Shown one piece after another: positions 29,334 through 41,834 of a stretch of DNA of 64,000 nt. Made by a program: the position numbers and the translations under genes. Below the pieces are notes generated by a model that did no database searches, was not told the origin of the DNA, and saw only the letters and a list, made by a program, of their open reading frames with translations. The DNA lies in NCBI GenBank assembly GCA_019279435.1, contig JAAALK010000287.1:70001144-70065143 (forward strand). The letters are read 5' to 3'. Numbering within the stretch: the first letter of the stretch is position 1; the number at the start of each line of letters is the position of its first letter. This DNA is from Zizania palustris (Eukaryota; Streptophyta; Magnoliopsida; Poales; Poaceae).

Positions 29334-32300
29334 TGTAGCGCCCGGATTTAATAAAACCTATAATTTATTGAAATTACATAGAAAATCAATAATCACAAGA
29401 TGTTCATCGCACGATGACGCACATACGTCAAACATTCATGGCTCATAGACCACATTATTACACAAAGGTTAAAATAAAAGAAACTATGAAAATAATAAAC
29501 TTGGTGAACATCTTCTCCAAGGTCGCTTCCTTGACTAGGTCTCTACAACAGACCATCCTCATCATAGTACGCCTCTGAAGTGGTTTTTCCAACGGGTGAG
29601 TACAAATGTACTCAACAAGCCACCGAGAAATGCAACAATAATGCAAGGTAATATCAAAGGGAGGTAATGGTTTAAAGTGCGAAAAGTACATTTTTATCCT
29701 ACAGCCTTTAATGTGAGTCAGGTTTATTCATACAAACTATTTAAGTCATGGATGATGCAACATCTTCTAACTCGAGGAGTACAGTCAGCCCTCCTCGCTC
29801 GACAGTCCTTACATGCCCAATCAATCATGCAACACTTCTCAAATATAAACTAACTGTGGGATGTCACTCCACTCGCCCTTGACCGTGGGCTCGGCTTTTC
29901 GAAAAGATTTAACTCTGATCAGAGGTGTACCACTATACCCACAAGGCACTCATTCCTGCACACCGTAGTGTGTCAAATGACCCAAGTCATAGGAACTTAT
30001 GTCGAAACCGTTAGCATGAATCATTCCAACTCAATGACACACACTATAGGTTTCGCCAGCATGCTGGCGCACCAGACCAACGTCGTGCCCCCTTTTGTGC
30101 CACATGGCCCAAGCCACCCGCAGGTGCTGCTTGTCCCTCTCCACATAGTGCCTCAGGTTGGAACGACCCATACCTCTAGTTAAGACTTACCCACTAGACT
30201 TGTGGTTGGTACAGAAGTGTTTTGCGACGAATCCCATAGACCGGTCCTTATAGTGCCCCAGTTGCGACTAACCAATGTCCTCGCTTGCATCCGGAACCTA
30301 CCATGCTAACTTATCAAACCAATTCCAAGACCCATAGAATACTAGGGGTGAGAGACATAGGGGATCATATATTAGAATCCAAGTACCTACGACTCATTTT
30401 TAAGCCTATAACAGTTATGTAGATACATTGTACACTTCTAATATTAATAAGTATACCGGTGACAACGAATTCAGGCTCGATAGCATGGCTTGGGTTTGCA
30501 CATCAAGGTTGGGGATCCGATAAATATAATGTAAGGTTATTCATTTGACTAATGAAAATATAACCTATGAGTTTTAGCGATATTTAATTGAAAACTGGGC
30601 TTAATATGCTCAAAATAGCGTTGTGACTTGCCTTGTTCAGTGAAAGGAGAAGGGTGAGCTTCAGGAAAGTATTCTGACTTTTCGACGACGTCGTAATCTT
30701 CTCGGTACGCAAATCGAGAAATAACAATCAATTAAAACAATATAAAATCACAACACAAGCATATAAATTATATTGAGTCAAATTGAAGGGGATAAAATAT
30801 AAAGCCTTTGAAATTAAAATAGGGATTTTTAGTGTTAATTTAAGGGAGTTATGGATTTTTGAAGGTATAAAATGATTTCTTAAATTCTATTTTATTCTCC
30901 AATTAAATATTGTAAAATGTTTATTATAAACATATAAATTTTATTGGATGAACCTGAAGATAACAAAAGACAAGTTTTCTGAAGTTGGAATGGTAATTTT
31001 TAGAGTTAATCCCAAGGAGTTATGAATTTTTGAAGTTAGGAATCCATTTCTTAAATTTTATTTTAATATCAATTAAATAATATAAAATATCCAGTGTAAA
31101 CATATAAATTTTATTGTATGAACATGAAGAGAATAAAAAGATAAACTTTCTAAAATTTGAATGGTCAAATTTGGAGTTAATTTGAGCAAGTTATGAGTTT
31201 CTAAAGTTTAAACTAATTTCTGGAATTTAATTTAAATACTAATTTAGCCTGCGGTCCACAGTGGACTGGGCTCACGGCACTATGCTATGGACCGATGGAC
31301 TTTAAGTGAAAATAGATGGCTGAGATCTCTCGGTACCCCTTCATTCAGATCAAGCGGCCAGGATTAAACCGCAGATACAATTTAATCCTTACTGTTCGAT
31401 CACGATCGAGCGGCCAAGATCAGATCCGACACAGCACAGTATAACTACTATGTCAGTCGTCTTCTCCGGTGATGGCCGAGTACGTCGAGAGCCCTAGCGG
31501 CAGCGACAGTGGCCTAAAATTCGACCTAAGCTCAAAAATGCGTTGAGAATAGTGAGGGGGTCCTGATGGTACCGTCAGCGAGGCTCGGGGTCATCTAGAT
31601 GAAGCCGGCGACATGTGGGGTGGTGGCGAACGTTTGGGTCCTTGTCAGCGGTGATGTTCCGGTGGCTATGAGCTCGAGTAAAGTGGTGGGCAAGGTCGAG
31701 GGGGAGATGGGGATCACTCCGGTGGTGTCAGCGGGGCGAGGGGAGTATTCCAGTGACAGCGAGTGGTGGCTGTAGGCAGGGTAGAGGGGCGGCGCTAAAA
31801 CAGGCTACGAGTGCTCGGGCTTGGGCGAGAGAGGGCAATTGAGCAGTGTGGTGAATGCGGTGTGGCCATGACCCTTTTTATAGTGCTCCGGCGAGGTTAA
31901 CAGCGGCAAGAAAGGGGTAAACCGAGGGATTAAACCTCATCACTCTAGCGAGGTTTAATTTGGGCAATTACAACGCTTCGAGGCTTAACAGCGAGGGGAT
32001 CCGAGGGGAATCGATTGTGGGGGTTAAGGGGATTAACTTTTTGGCGTTAAGAGGAGCTCGGGACCATGGTAGAGGCACTTGGGCGCACGAGTTAGATGAC
32101 GACCTGATAGGGGGGTCCATTGGTCAGCGAGCGCGAGAGGGTGTGAGAGTTAATGGTCAGCGCCGACAGGTGGGGCCGGGGCCCGAGCTGTGAGGGGAGG
32201 AGACTAACAGGTGGGCCGGGGTCCGGGTGAGACTGAGCGTTCCGATAGGCAGGGCCCGCTGATCAGTGAGAGGGTGGCGTGGTGGATGGGTTGGGGCGGT

Positions 32301-32607
32301 CAGGGAGAGAGAAATGAGGGAAGCGGCCCACTGCTATTTATAATTCATTTTCGAATAAAAACAATCACAGAAAATACTTTATAGATTATGAACAAGAAGC
32401 AAAGGTTGCAAAAATTTATAAAAATTCCCAAAATTGTATCTTGGTCTTAGGAACATAATATAAATTTTGCAGACCATGATTTGAATTATTTCTCTAGATT
32501 CTATTTATGTAGGCATTTATGACTTCATGAGAATTATAATAAATTCTTTTCCGAAAATTCTGATTTATATGAGTTTATTTTATTGCTCTAAAATTTGGGG
32601 TGTTATA
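29334..32607 (-). mobile_element. Solo LTR related to the Tekay-like family (3274 bp)
   Basis: A perfect TSD GTGCG (29329-29333, 32608-32612) flanks TGTAGCGCCC...GGGGTGTTATA. Read on the minus strand it starts TATAACACCCC and ends GGGCGCTACA, matching the TGTAACACCCC...GCGACA ends of the 16695 element. No interior is present, so it arose by LTR-LTR recombination. It is clearly more diverged than the 16695/22702 pair but keeps both coding-like blocks. Confidence 0.85.
30624..30707 (-). CDS. Diverged copy of the LTR coding-like block
   Basis: Minus strand reads YREDYDVVEKSEYFPEA then HPSPFTEQGKS. It is indel-free against 18606-18689, with 18 of 28 residues identical and most base changes at third codon positions. 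The CAAG|GCAAGT end is conserved as well. Confidence 0.45.
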
Positions 32608-33819
32608 GTGCGCCGAAGGTAACCTTCGGCGTTCAGATCGATCTATCCGAAGACAGGCTCAGAACATATCATGACGCGAAATCGCCTCCGAACAGTAGGG
32701 TTCGGCGCGAAGCCTCTGACACGACAAAATCCAACGCAGGGCGCGACGAAGTCCGATACGGAACGCTCGCATGGCGAAGTCCGATGCAAAGTGTTTTGGC
32801 GTGACTCTAGCGCAAAGCAACTCTGATATGAAGTAGCTCCGGTGCGCGGGACTCGACCTGACCGACAACAGCGTGATGGATCCGACATGGACAGACGAAG
32901 CGAAGACTTGCTGAAGGGTGATCGAACAACCTCCAAAACCAGCTTCCTAGCTCCGGAAACCTTCAGCGAAGGGGGCTCCGGCCGTGAAACCTACAGCAAA
33001 CAGAGATCAGATGCCAATTCGGCCTAGAGACTGAATTACCAAATGTTGCAGTATGCAAAACGAAGGATAGCAATCTATTATGTAGATTAACGGATGGTTC
33101 ACAAGTGAGCCAACAAGGTGATAGTAATCTGTTACGTAGATTAACGGATGATTCACATGAGAACCAACAAGGCTTACCACAATTACGGTGTTGTCGACGG
33201 AGGGCTTCCAGTGCAAACCCACGAAGGTGTACTGATACTAATGCGAAAAGTAAATAAAGTAAAGGTACAATTCAAACTAGGGTTTGAAGAGTTGCTATAT
33301 GTTGGGGGGTCCTATGAACCGACCTCACCCTTGTATTTATAGGGGCTAGTCTTCTTATCTCTAACTCTAATCTGATAAGATTTGGCCTAATCAAGATTAG
33401 AGATAAAAACAAACCTGAATCTGTACCAGACTCCTATCTGAAGTGAGCCTTCGGTAGGCTCGCCGAAGGGTGCTCCTTGGGCCGAAGCTTCGGCGAAGCA
33501 GGCCGCCGAAGGGCCTCCGGGCCAAAGACAGCCTGCGAAGCAGGCTGCTAAAAGGCCCCCGAGACTCCATGCAGGTGGGCCTCTGGCACTTCAGGGCTTT
33601 GGCCTGTATCAGGAGTTGTATATTTTCGGCCCAAATTCCCAAAATTGATATTTTGACAATCTTGACCATTAATGCAATTTTTTGCTATCAACACATGCCC
33701 CCTGCCTTTTGGCAAACTTAAGTGAGCTAAAAGCACAACAGACTAAGGACGATACACTCCATATCGGCCTTTTGACACTTTAAGGGCTTTGCCACACAGT
33801 TGAGAAATATTTTTTCAAA

Positions 33820-34957
33820 TACCTGCCATTTAAAGCTCTTTGAAATCACTCTCCTTGTAGAGACTCTAATAGGTATGCATTACCTGGAGCTATTTCATCT
33901 ACCTTAAAAGGATCTTCCCAACTAGGCATCCATTTACCAAATTTGGGGCTCTTAGTGCCTAATGGCAAAATCGTCTTCCAAACCAAGTCACCAACTTGAA
34001 ACGATTTTTGTTTGAGTCTTTTTTTGTAGGCTCTAGCTACTCTCCTTTTATCTTTCTCTATATCCTCTAGAGCCCTTAACCTTCAAAAGAGTTTCATATT
34101 CATCGACCAATAAACTATCTTGTTTAAGAAATCTTTAAGAGCCAATATCTATCTCCACTAGTAGAACGACATCTTGTCCATACACTAATTCATATGGACT
34201 AACTTTGGTAGCACCATGCTTTGCAACCCTACAAGCCCATAACCAGTGGCGGAGCTAGAGAAAAATTGAAGGGGGTGCACCACTTTAAGCGGTACACCAT
34301 ATTTAATTTAAGAGGGTACACAAAAGGTAAAAAATCATCAATATACACTAATTTTTTTTTGGAAGGGGGTTCCTAGGAACCCCCTCAGCTCCATTGAGCT
34401 CCGCCCCTACCCATAACGCCTCAAAAAGCACTTCATGCCACCTTTTATGGAACTCTTCAATTTTCTTCTTAATGAGCTTAACTACACTTTTATTTCTAGA
34501 CTCGGCCTGACCATTGGCCTGAGCATAGTATGGTGAAGAGTTTATCAACTTAATACCATAAAATTCGGCATAGTCTCTCACTTCTTTAGCAATAAACGAA
34601 GTACCTTGATCTGTAGTGAGAGTTTGGGGGAATACTGAATCTATATATAATGTGTTTTAAGATTAAATCAGTTACCTCATTGTGAGTCATGTTCTTGAGA
34701 GGCACGACTTCGGTCCATTTGGTGAAGTAATCCGTTGCCATCAACACGAATCGATGCCCTTTTGAAGAGGGAGGATGAATTTGGCCGATGAAGTCTAAGG
34801 CCCAACCCTTGAACGACCATGGTTTGATAATAGGGTTAAGTAGCGACGCAGGAGCCAATTGAATATTACTAAACTTTTGACATGCTTCACACCCTCTATA
34901 ATACTTAAAACAATCCTCAGTCATAGTCGGCCAATAAAAACCTGCTCTTTTGAGCAT
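33820..34957 (-). pseudogene. Integrase of the minus-strand gypsy
   Basis: From 34957 downwards: zinc region CxxC (GCEACQKF), core WALDFIGQIHP and YFTKWTEVVPL, then NSSPYYAQANGQAESRNKSV with the catalytic Glu, and after the MITE the C-terminal LVWKTILPLGTKSPKFG. The frame shifts around 34,590-34,620 and a MITE interrupts it at 34244. No chromodomain is seen, as in Tat/Athila-type gypsy elements. Confidence 0.75.
34244..34409. mobile_element. hAT-type MITE in the integrase (166 bp)
   Basis: Ends CAGTGGCGGAGCT and AGCTCCGCCCCTA (imperfect inverted repeats), flanked by a perfect 8-bp TSD CCCATAAC (34236-34243, 34410-34417). The GTGGCGGAGC terminus belongs to a common plant MITE type. It postdates the gypsy insertion. 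Confidence 0.75.
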
Positions 34958-36402
34958 TCAACTCATTTTCTGGGCCGACTGATTAGTGCCACAAAGTGCC
35001 TCTTGAACTTCTCTTGTAGCCACTCTATATTGATAGGCATCTAAGCACTTTAGCAGTACTCCGTCAATAGTTTGGCGATATAACATATCATCAAGCAACA
35101 CAAATTTAAACACCTGTCGCCGAATTTTCCGATCGACCCTTTGACTGGGATCCTTTAGGTACTGGACGATCTGAATTCTCCAATCATCCTTATGGATTCT
35201 CGGAGGGTTCGCCAATTCCTTCTCTGAAGTGGCGTCTAAATTGTAAATTTTAAAGTGCCCCCCGAGCGACTCCTTTTCCCGCTGAGGGCAAGTCAGATCG
35301 GCTAGGCGGAGCCGATCGGACCGAAGCCCTTCGACGGAGGGATCCGCTGTGCGAAGGCCTTCGACGTTCGGAAGGCTTCGGCGTGAGGAGCTCGGCGTGC
35401 AGAGCTCCTTCGGCAGATGAAGGGCTCCGGCACAAGGGCTCCGACACGCAACACCCTTTGGTGGGCGAAGGGGTCTGGTCCGAAGGGTCCGATGGGCCTC
35501 ACGTCCGCCCGAAGCCTCTAGCTTCAGCATGGAGTTCAAGCATCAGCCTTCCCTATACAGAAAATTTTCCTTTCCTGACTTGATAGCCAGATGCTTGCTG
35601 AGCCAAATCATTTGCAATTGAATTGGCTTCTCTGGACATGTGAGAAATTTTGAAGTCATCAAAGGTAGCAATTATGTCTAAACATTTACCCAAGTAGTTA
35701 TTTAGCAAACCATTAAAACATTGAGCAATTTTAGTTACTTGTTGTACCACTAACAGAGAATCACCATATGCATGAACATGTTTAATACCCATGGAACCTA
35801 GCAATTCAAGTCCTAGCAATAAAGCTTCATATTCTGCTTGATTATTTGTAGAAGGAAATTCTAAACGGGCCGAGGTCTCAAAGCACATACCACTAGGCGA
35901 TTTGAGAACTGCTCCAATTCCTTGGCCATTTTTGCAAGCCGAACTATCAAAATAAAGTTTTCATGTCAATTCTTCAATTAGAGCAATATTATTACCCCAA
36001 TTGACATCTAAGTGGTGATCACATATAAAATTAGCAACGATTTGGCCTTTCATAGCTCTTAAAGGTTCATAAGCCAAATCATATTCAATCAAAGCATATG
36101 CCCACTTCTCGATTCTACCACTTAGAATCGGCTTTTGTAACATGTATTTCACGACATCGGTTTGACAAGCAACAATACATGTGCTAGGAAGAAGATAGTG
36201 ATGTAATTTGATATATGCATAATAAAGTGATAAACAAAAATGCTGCACAAACACGTACCTTGTCTTGGTGTCCAATAAGCACGGCTCCGATCATGCTATC
36301 TTCTGCAGCGATGTAAATCCAAAATGGAATCCCAGCCTTTGGTGCTCTTACCACGGGCGGTGATGACAAGCACTCTTTAATCTTCTCAATGGCACTTTGC
36401 TG
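34958..36402 (-). pseudogene. RNase H, archaeal-type RNase H and linker to integrase
   Basis: From 36402 downwards: KIKECLSSPPVVRAPKAG and WIYIAAEDSMIGAVL (first RNase H), RIEKWAYALIEYDLAYEPL, then FPSTNNQAEYEALLLGLEL, which is the archaeal-type second RNase H of the Tat lineage. Next comes LLDDMLYRQTIDGVLLKCL before integrase. A GC-rich stretch at 35240-35520 full of CTTCGG-type motifs looks inserted. The upstream RT lies 21 kb away at 57695-58767. Confidence 0.72.
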
Positions 36403-36407
36403 ACTTG

Positions 36408-37422
36408 TGAGGAGCCATGCTGAAGATCGTGGGCCTCATGGCTCCAGATGTGATGAGTCATTGTCAACGATAGTCAAAGAGGACAGAAGAAGAGAGAAGA
36501 TCTGCTGCGTCATGGGCTGCGTGTGACTCAGGTACACAGGCAGCGGGAGACTGTCGGGTAGAGGGGCCGCGAAGTCGGGCTGGCCCAATCCGGGTACATG
36601 GGCCAGAAGCAGCAGAAGACCCACTGGGCTGTTGACCAGGATTGACTCAGGTACATGGGCGGTGAGCGATTGCCGGGCTGAGAGAGCTGCGGAGTCGGGC
36701 CGGCCCAATCCAGGTACCTGGTGCAAAGTTGGTGGAGGCTTTGTCAGTTTCAGCGCAAAACTAACGACCGCTGATCTTGTATCAGACTGTCTAGAAGAGA
36801 AGCCGTAGTCACTACAAAAGCTTAGCTTCCGGATAAGTCATCTGTATCTCTAGGCCCACAGTCAGTCAGTCGAGTCTGTAAAAAATCCTAAGTGTTCTGA
36901 TCGAAGTCTGAGGCTTCGAAGTATACTGTTCGAAGCAAGCTTCGATACGATCATACTTCGCTTCGGAGCATACTTCGCTCATTGCTACATTCTAACTAGG
37001 CTAGACACAACAAACCTTCGGCACTTTCTCGACAACCTTCACTAGACTTCGTCAAGAACCTCCGAAGCAAACTTCGACACTGCGAAGCCGGCTTCAACAC
37101 TCCGAAGCAGGCTTCGCCAAGTCTCGACCAGGAGACAAATCTGAACAGTAACTTCTCCTCCCCTTACATGTATACTTAGATCATTTGCTGAGAAGTTTTA
37201 TCTGCCTTGATTTGAACATTCTGTTTATCTGCCTATTAGCACTGTATTGGTGTTTCCCTGTTTTGGACACCGGTCGTTTCTAGGCTAGATTATTTAGGCT
37301 TGGTTGATTTGTTCTGCTGCTTAGTATTTTGAGGTGCATTGGGTTTTGGGAATAGGCCATTGATTCGAAAGAATTTTTAGGCGCCCATTCACCCCCCTCT
37401 GGTCGCTACTTTCGGTCCTACA
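36408..37422 (+). repeat. 5' LTR of the copia element with a 905-bp deletion
   Basis: 1015 bp. Compared with the 3' LTR it lacks 56254-57158. The breakpoint (CCTAAG|TGTTCTG, about 36,892) falls between AAG repeats present at both ends of the lost segment. The deleted part contains the TATA box. Confidence 0.9.
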
Positions 37423-37424
37423 AG

Positions 37425-37436
37425 TGGTATCAGAGC
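37425..37436 (+). other. Primer-binding site of the copia element
   Basis: TGGTATCAGAGC, an exact initiator-Met tRNA complement, two bases after the 5' LTR. Confidence 0.92.
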
Positions 37437-37487
37437 TTGGTTAGGGTTTTTCCATACCTTAACCGGTTCTAAACCCCAGTAGTGATC

Positions 37488-38095
37488 ATGACTTCTCCTG
37501 GCAAGGTCCCATCCTTGGAAGCCTATGGCTATAACTATTAGAAGACTCGCATGCGAGCCAATCTTATGAGCCAAGGCTCAGACATCTGGGACATTTGCGT
37601 TCACGATACATTTGTTATATTGCCAGTTGCTGAGCATGGTACTCCTGGTATCATTGCCCAGCATCTGAGCAATAGTAAAGCTGTGAACATTCTCTTTTCT
37701 GGTTTAGGTCCCACTGAGTTTGAGCGTGTGAGCCATCTCTCCACTACGAGAGAGATCTGGGCTACCCTCAAGGCACACCATGAGGGAACAGCCCAGGTCA
37801 AGGCTCGGCTCTATCAGACCTACCGGCGTGAATATGAGAACTTCACACAAAAGCCGGGTGAATCTGTTGAAGCGTTGTTTGGTCGTTTTCAATCGATCAT
37901 AAACAAGCTTCGGGACAACAAGGCTGAGGGTGCTCAGTTAGTCTCAGATCACGAGCAGGCGCTCAAGGTTCTCCATACCTTGGACCCAAAGATCTGGGAG
38001 ATCAAGGTATCCTCTATCGTTGAGAGCACTAGTCTTTGGGAGATGATGACCTATGTCTCTTTAACAACCGGGTGCGTCGTGTCTATGACAAAAGG
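37488..38095 (+). pseudogene. copia gag, N-terminal domain
   Basis: ATG at 37488, TAG at 37539-37541, then an open frame reading HLSNSKAVNILFSGLGPTEF, ATLKAHHEGTAQVKARLYQ and FGRFQSIINKLRDN, the UBN2-type gag core of copia elements. It ends by a frame change near 38,040-38,095, where a segment of gag also seems to be deleted. Confidence 0.8.
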
Positions 38096-40030
38096 ATGTT
38101 CAAAAGACATGGCATGAAATCCGGGTGCTTTGAGTGTGGTGATCCAGGACACTTCATCGCCGACTGCCCCAAGTGCAATGGGCAAAAGAAGGGCACCGGT
38201 GGTGGCTTCCATGACTCCGGCAAGCACGACAGCTCTTCCTTCAACAAGGGCAAGCCGAAGACCAGATTCTTCAAGAAGGCCCTGAAGGACTACCGGCGAG
38301 AGAACAAGAAGCGTGACAAGGCCTTCTTCGCCGAGATGGAGAAGAGCTACTCCAAGCGGTCCACGTCTTCTTCCTCTTCATCGAGCTCAAGCGATGAGGA
38401 AATCGTCATCAGGAAGAGGAAGGATAAGGACAATTCGGTGGGTCTCTGCTTCATGGCTTTCGGGGACAGACCGAAGAGCCGCTCACACCAGCGCCGAAGA
38501 TCCCGCAAGAGTTTCTGTTCAATGGCTCTTGGGGATAAGGAAGAAAAGAGCTCCTCCGATGACTCTAACGAAGACGACAACGAAAAGGTATCATCCTATG
38601 AACGCGAAATCGTTGATTTACTTGAGAGCAATCGTCAAGAGTTAACATATCGGGAAAAACTGCTTAGGGGGGCCAAGAAGAGGAGGATAGATGAGTTAGA
38701 GAGTGAGCTTGCCGTAGCCAACATCAAAATTGAGAGTCTATCTTCTTCCCCCTGCTTGGGTGATAGCAGTGAGTGTCCGAAGTGTGAGGTGCTTCTGTGT
38801 GACCTGTCGACTCTGAAGTCCAGGTACACAGAAAGGGTTGATGAGAGGGACGCTTTGGCCACTGAGCTTGAAAGCGCTCATCTAGAGCTGAAAGATGCTC
38901 ACGCCACTGTCGTCGCACCCTGTGCTGATTGCCCATCTCATCTAACAGTCTTAGCTGAGCTGAAAGCCAAGGGTGATGAGCATTTGGGTGATTTGGAGAG
39001 AGTGAGAGTTGAGCTGGCGTAGACTAGGCTAGAGCTTGAGACACTGTCAGTTCCACCCACTGTCTGTGAGAACTGTTTGTCTCTTAGAATGGAATTGATC
39101 AAGCTGAAAGCCGAGAAGTCTGTTCAAGTAGAGAGTGAGTGTGAGACCTGTTTGTCTCAGGTGGAGGTTCTAGCTTCCTTGAGAGAGGAGCTAGCTGATT
39201 CTCAGAATGAGAACTTTTACCTCCGTTCTATCCTGAGTTGGATCAGTGCCAGAGAGCCACAACTCGTCATGATGATCCAGCAGTTCAAGAGGAAGGATGG
39301 GTTTGGGGTAGGTTACACCTACACAAAGGCTGACTTTGAGAGTGCCATTAGCCGGGCAGTGGAGTGGAGTAAAATGACTCCTGAGCAGAGATACCCTAAG
39401 ACTCACTCCACTGAGTCATCCCAGGCTTGTCAGCCCAAGGATGGAGTGATCCATGAACCACCCAGAGCTCCACCCAAGAAGCCTATCTGGGTTCCAAAGC
39501 CCAAACATCTCCACACTTCTCTAAACTCTCTTCCTGGACCCTCTCAACCCAAGAAGACAACACCAATCACCACTAAGCCCAAGAACCCCAAGCCTCAACC
39601 ACATCCCAAGAAGCCCACCTACCATTGTGAGTATTGTCAGAGAGACGGGCATCTTGCGGAGTTTTGCTTCAGGCGGAAGCGGGTTGAGAGAGCTGAGAGA
39701 GCTCAAGGTGGTCAGTAGCAGTTCTACCAGCAGGGTGGTAGACTACGTGTTTCTCGACACGGGGAGAGGCTGGAGGCTAGGCCGCGTCGTGTAGGTGGTG
39801 GTAGAGGAGACGGCTTTCATGCCCGTGCTCCAGATGGTGGTGTCCGTTCCGGCAGAGCTCCAGGTCGTTTTGGCTACGGTCCTGGACCTCGTGGCCGAGG
39901 CTTTAGGCAAAACCGAGGACCGCGCTTTGAGTCGCGTTTTGGTCCGAACTCGCATAATGATTTCCGCTTTCCGTCTTTTGAGCAGATGGCTCGACACTGG
40001 TTTTTCTTGGCTATGCTTTGCATTCTCTAG
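38096..40030 (+). pseudogene. copia gag: zinc knuckle, coiled coil, second CCHC-like motif
   Basis: One frame with stops at 39020-39022, 39716-39718 and about 40,028. It starts with the CCHC knuckle CFECGDPGHFIADC, then a Lys/Ser-rich region, then a long coiled coil (about 38,590-39,250). Next is a Pro/Lys-rich part and a second motif CEYCQRDGHLAEFC (about 39,627), then an Arg/Gly-rich tail and FPSFEQMARHW. Two of the stops are CAG to TAG changes. Such an extended gag is typical for SIRE/Maximus elements. Confidence 0.78.
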
Positions 40031-40098
40031 GTTTCCGTGTTTGGAACCTCGAATCCCAGTAGCTTGTCGAGACTTGTGAGGTTTCTTTCGATGAGTCC

Positions 40099-40655
40099 TT
40101 GCCTTCTTTAACTCCTTCTTTTGAGCTTTCTGGTGATGATGAGCTTGGAGAGTCCATCTTCGAGGAAGATGAGGATACTCCAGCTGCTGATGAGTGTGGG
40201 CCTTCTACAACCCCTGCAGAGCCCACACCTTCTGAGACTTCGACTGAGGATGAGGGCGGACCTCTGATCACTTCTTCCACTTCGATCGAGCCCCCTCAGT
40301 CAAGTCCAGAGGTGCCAGTTGCTGACTCCGGTGAGGTGACTTCAGATCACCAGGGAACCCGAGCAGTTCAGCGTGACCATCCCTCAGAGCTCATCATTGG
40401 TGATTTGACTGAGAGAACTTTGCGTTCATCTGGTGCCTCTCTTGCTGTGTTTGCTGAATCTGCTTTTGTTGCCTCTTTTGAGCCCATAGATGTTTCTCAT
40501 GCTCTTTCTGACTCAAATTGGATTAATGCTATGCAAGAAGAGCTTGAGAATTTTGTTCGCAATCGGGTTTGGACATTAGTTGAGCCGCCACCAGGATGCA
40601 ACCCCATAGGCACCAAGTGGGTATTCAAGAACAAACAAGGTGAAGATGGGGTTGT
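40099..40655 (+). pseudogene. copia pre-RT region and start of RT
   Basis: An acidic Ser/Thr/Pro-rich linker leads into NWINAMQEELENFVRN and PIGTKWVFKNKQ, the start of copia RT. The usual protease and integrase between gag and this linker are absent, so a deletion joined gag to the linker near 40,030-40,100. The Tat-like element then split the sequence at 40655/53066. Confidence 0.8.
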
Positions 40656-41250
40656 TGTTGGAACGACGGATCGGACCAGCAGGTTTTCACAGTGGAAATG
40701 TAGGGATGTAGTATATTTTGTGCTCTTTGAGTGCGTGTCCGTTACAACTGTAGTTGGGGGGTATTTATAGGGCGCCCCGTCCAGAGGACCAAGCGCCTCT
40801 GGACCGCCAACCGCTACATGGCCAGACGCCGGTCAGTAGTACAGACAAAACGGACTATACATAGTACAGACAAGAAGATTCGACTCTGACAGCGCATCAT
40901 CCATGTCGGACGCTGCCTGCGCCGCCCGACACGGCACAGAGGATCGTGATCTTGTCCCCCTGTAGGCTTGACTGGTCCTCTTCCCACCAATGCTCCCTCC
41001 AGAACCACCGCTCGGTCCGAGGGATGGCCTTCGGCGTTCTTCCCCCGGAAGGTGGCCCCCGGCGCCTCCAGTCTGGAAGGTGGCCTCCGACCTACGGCCG
41101 ATCGCCTCACGCCCGTGAGCCCCTCCGGAGCGTCCCGAAGCTTCCGAAGACCTCCGGCTTCACCGTTCGAAGGTCCTGGCCCCTCCGGCACCAGGCTCCG
41201 GACCCTCCGGTGGTGGCCTCCTTCAGCCATCGGGATTATCTCCCCCAACA
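40656..41250 (-). repeat. 3' LTR of the Tat-like element
   Basis: 595 bp with TATAAATA on the minus strand (40762-40769). It is rich in short CTTCCGGAAGG-like and TCCGAAG motifs. The polypurine tract AGAGGAAAGAAGCGAGGGG lies just inside, at 41251-41285. Confidence 0.92.
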
Positions 41251-41713
41251 GTAGCCCCTCGCTTCTTTCCTCTCGAGAGCCCTGCATTAAGAGAGGGTGG
41301 AAGCGCACATGATAATTCCGATAACTTTCATAAGGAAAATTACTTACACAGAGATGATGTATCCTTCTACGACGTGGCCCTCTTCGACCGGTGCGGGGAT
41401 GCTTCGAGGCGGCCAGGCGCCTAAGGATCCGGGGGCCGGGAGCCACTTCGAAGCACCCTTCGGCAAGTTGGGAGGAGTTTGACCGGGCCCGCTGGGCGCC
41501 CGCGCGCCTTTGACTGCAGGGTCCTGAGCTCGAGGAGGCGGCCAAGCGTCGCCTGAAGCAGTTAATGCCGCGCATGCGTAAGCGATGTCGGGGAGGCGAA
41601 CCGCTAGGAACTGGCGCGCCCGAGGCGCCGATTGGGTCTTAAATGCAGGTGCCGCGCAACCGCCGCGTTCACACGCTGAACGAGCGGAAGAGGGATCGAC
41701 GGCGACCTTGTGC

Positions 41714-41721
41714 TTAAATAT
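41714..41721 (+). promoter_or_regulatory. TATA-like box of the antisense gene
   Basis: TTAAATAT about 115 bases before the ATG at 41835, on the strand opposite to gag-pol. The following 110 bases are rich in CTCT and TTCC, as in plant 5' leaders. Confidence 0.4.
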
Positions 41722-41834
41722 CCCCCACCGCACGGCCTATTCTTCCTCCTTCCACTTGTTGCATCCTCTCTCTCCACTTTTGACAGTGCTCGCCTGCTTT
41801 CTGAGCGCTAGCTCCTTCCTCGCTTCCTTTTGCA

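Larger units (their letters stand above)
29045..33693 (-). mobile_element. 3' LTR of the minus-strand gypsy, split by a solo LTR
   Basis: Minus-strand ends TGTTGATAGC (33693) and TTTTTGTGTCA (29045), with a polypurine-like AAAAGGCAGGGGGC just inside the element. It carries many short CTTCGGCGAAGG-type motifs and a TATAAATA box at about 33,337. Without the insert at 29334-32607 it is about 1.37 kb. It is related to, but diverged from, the LTR at the right edge. Confidence 0.6.
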
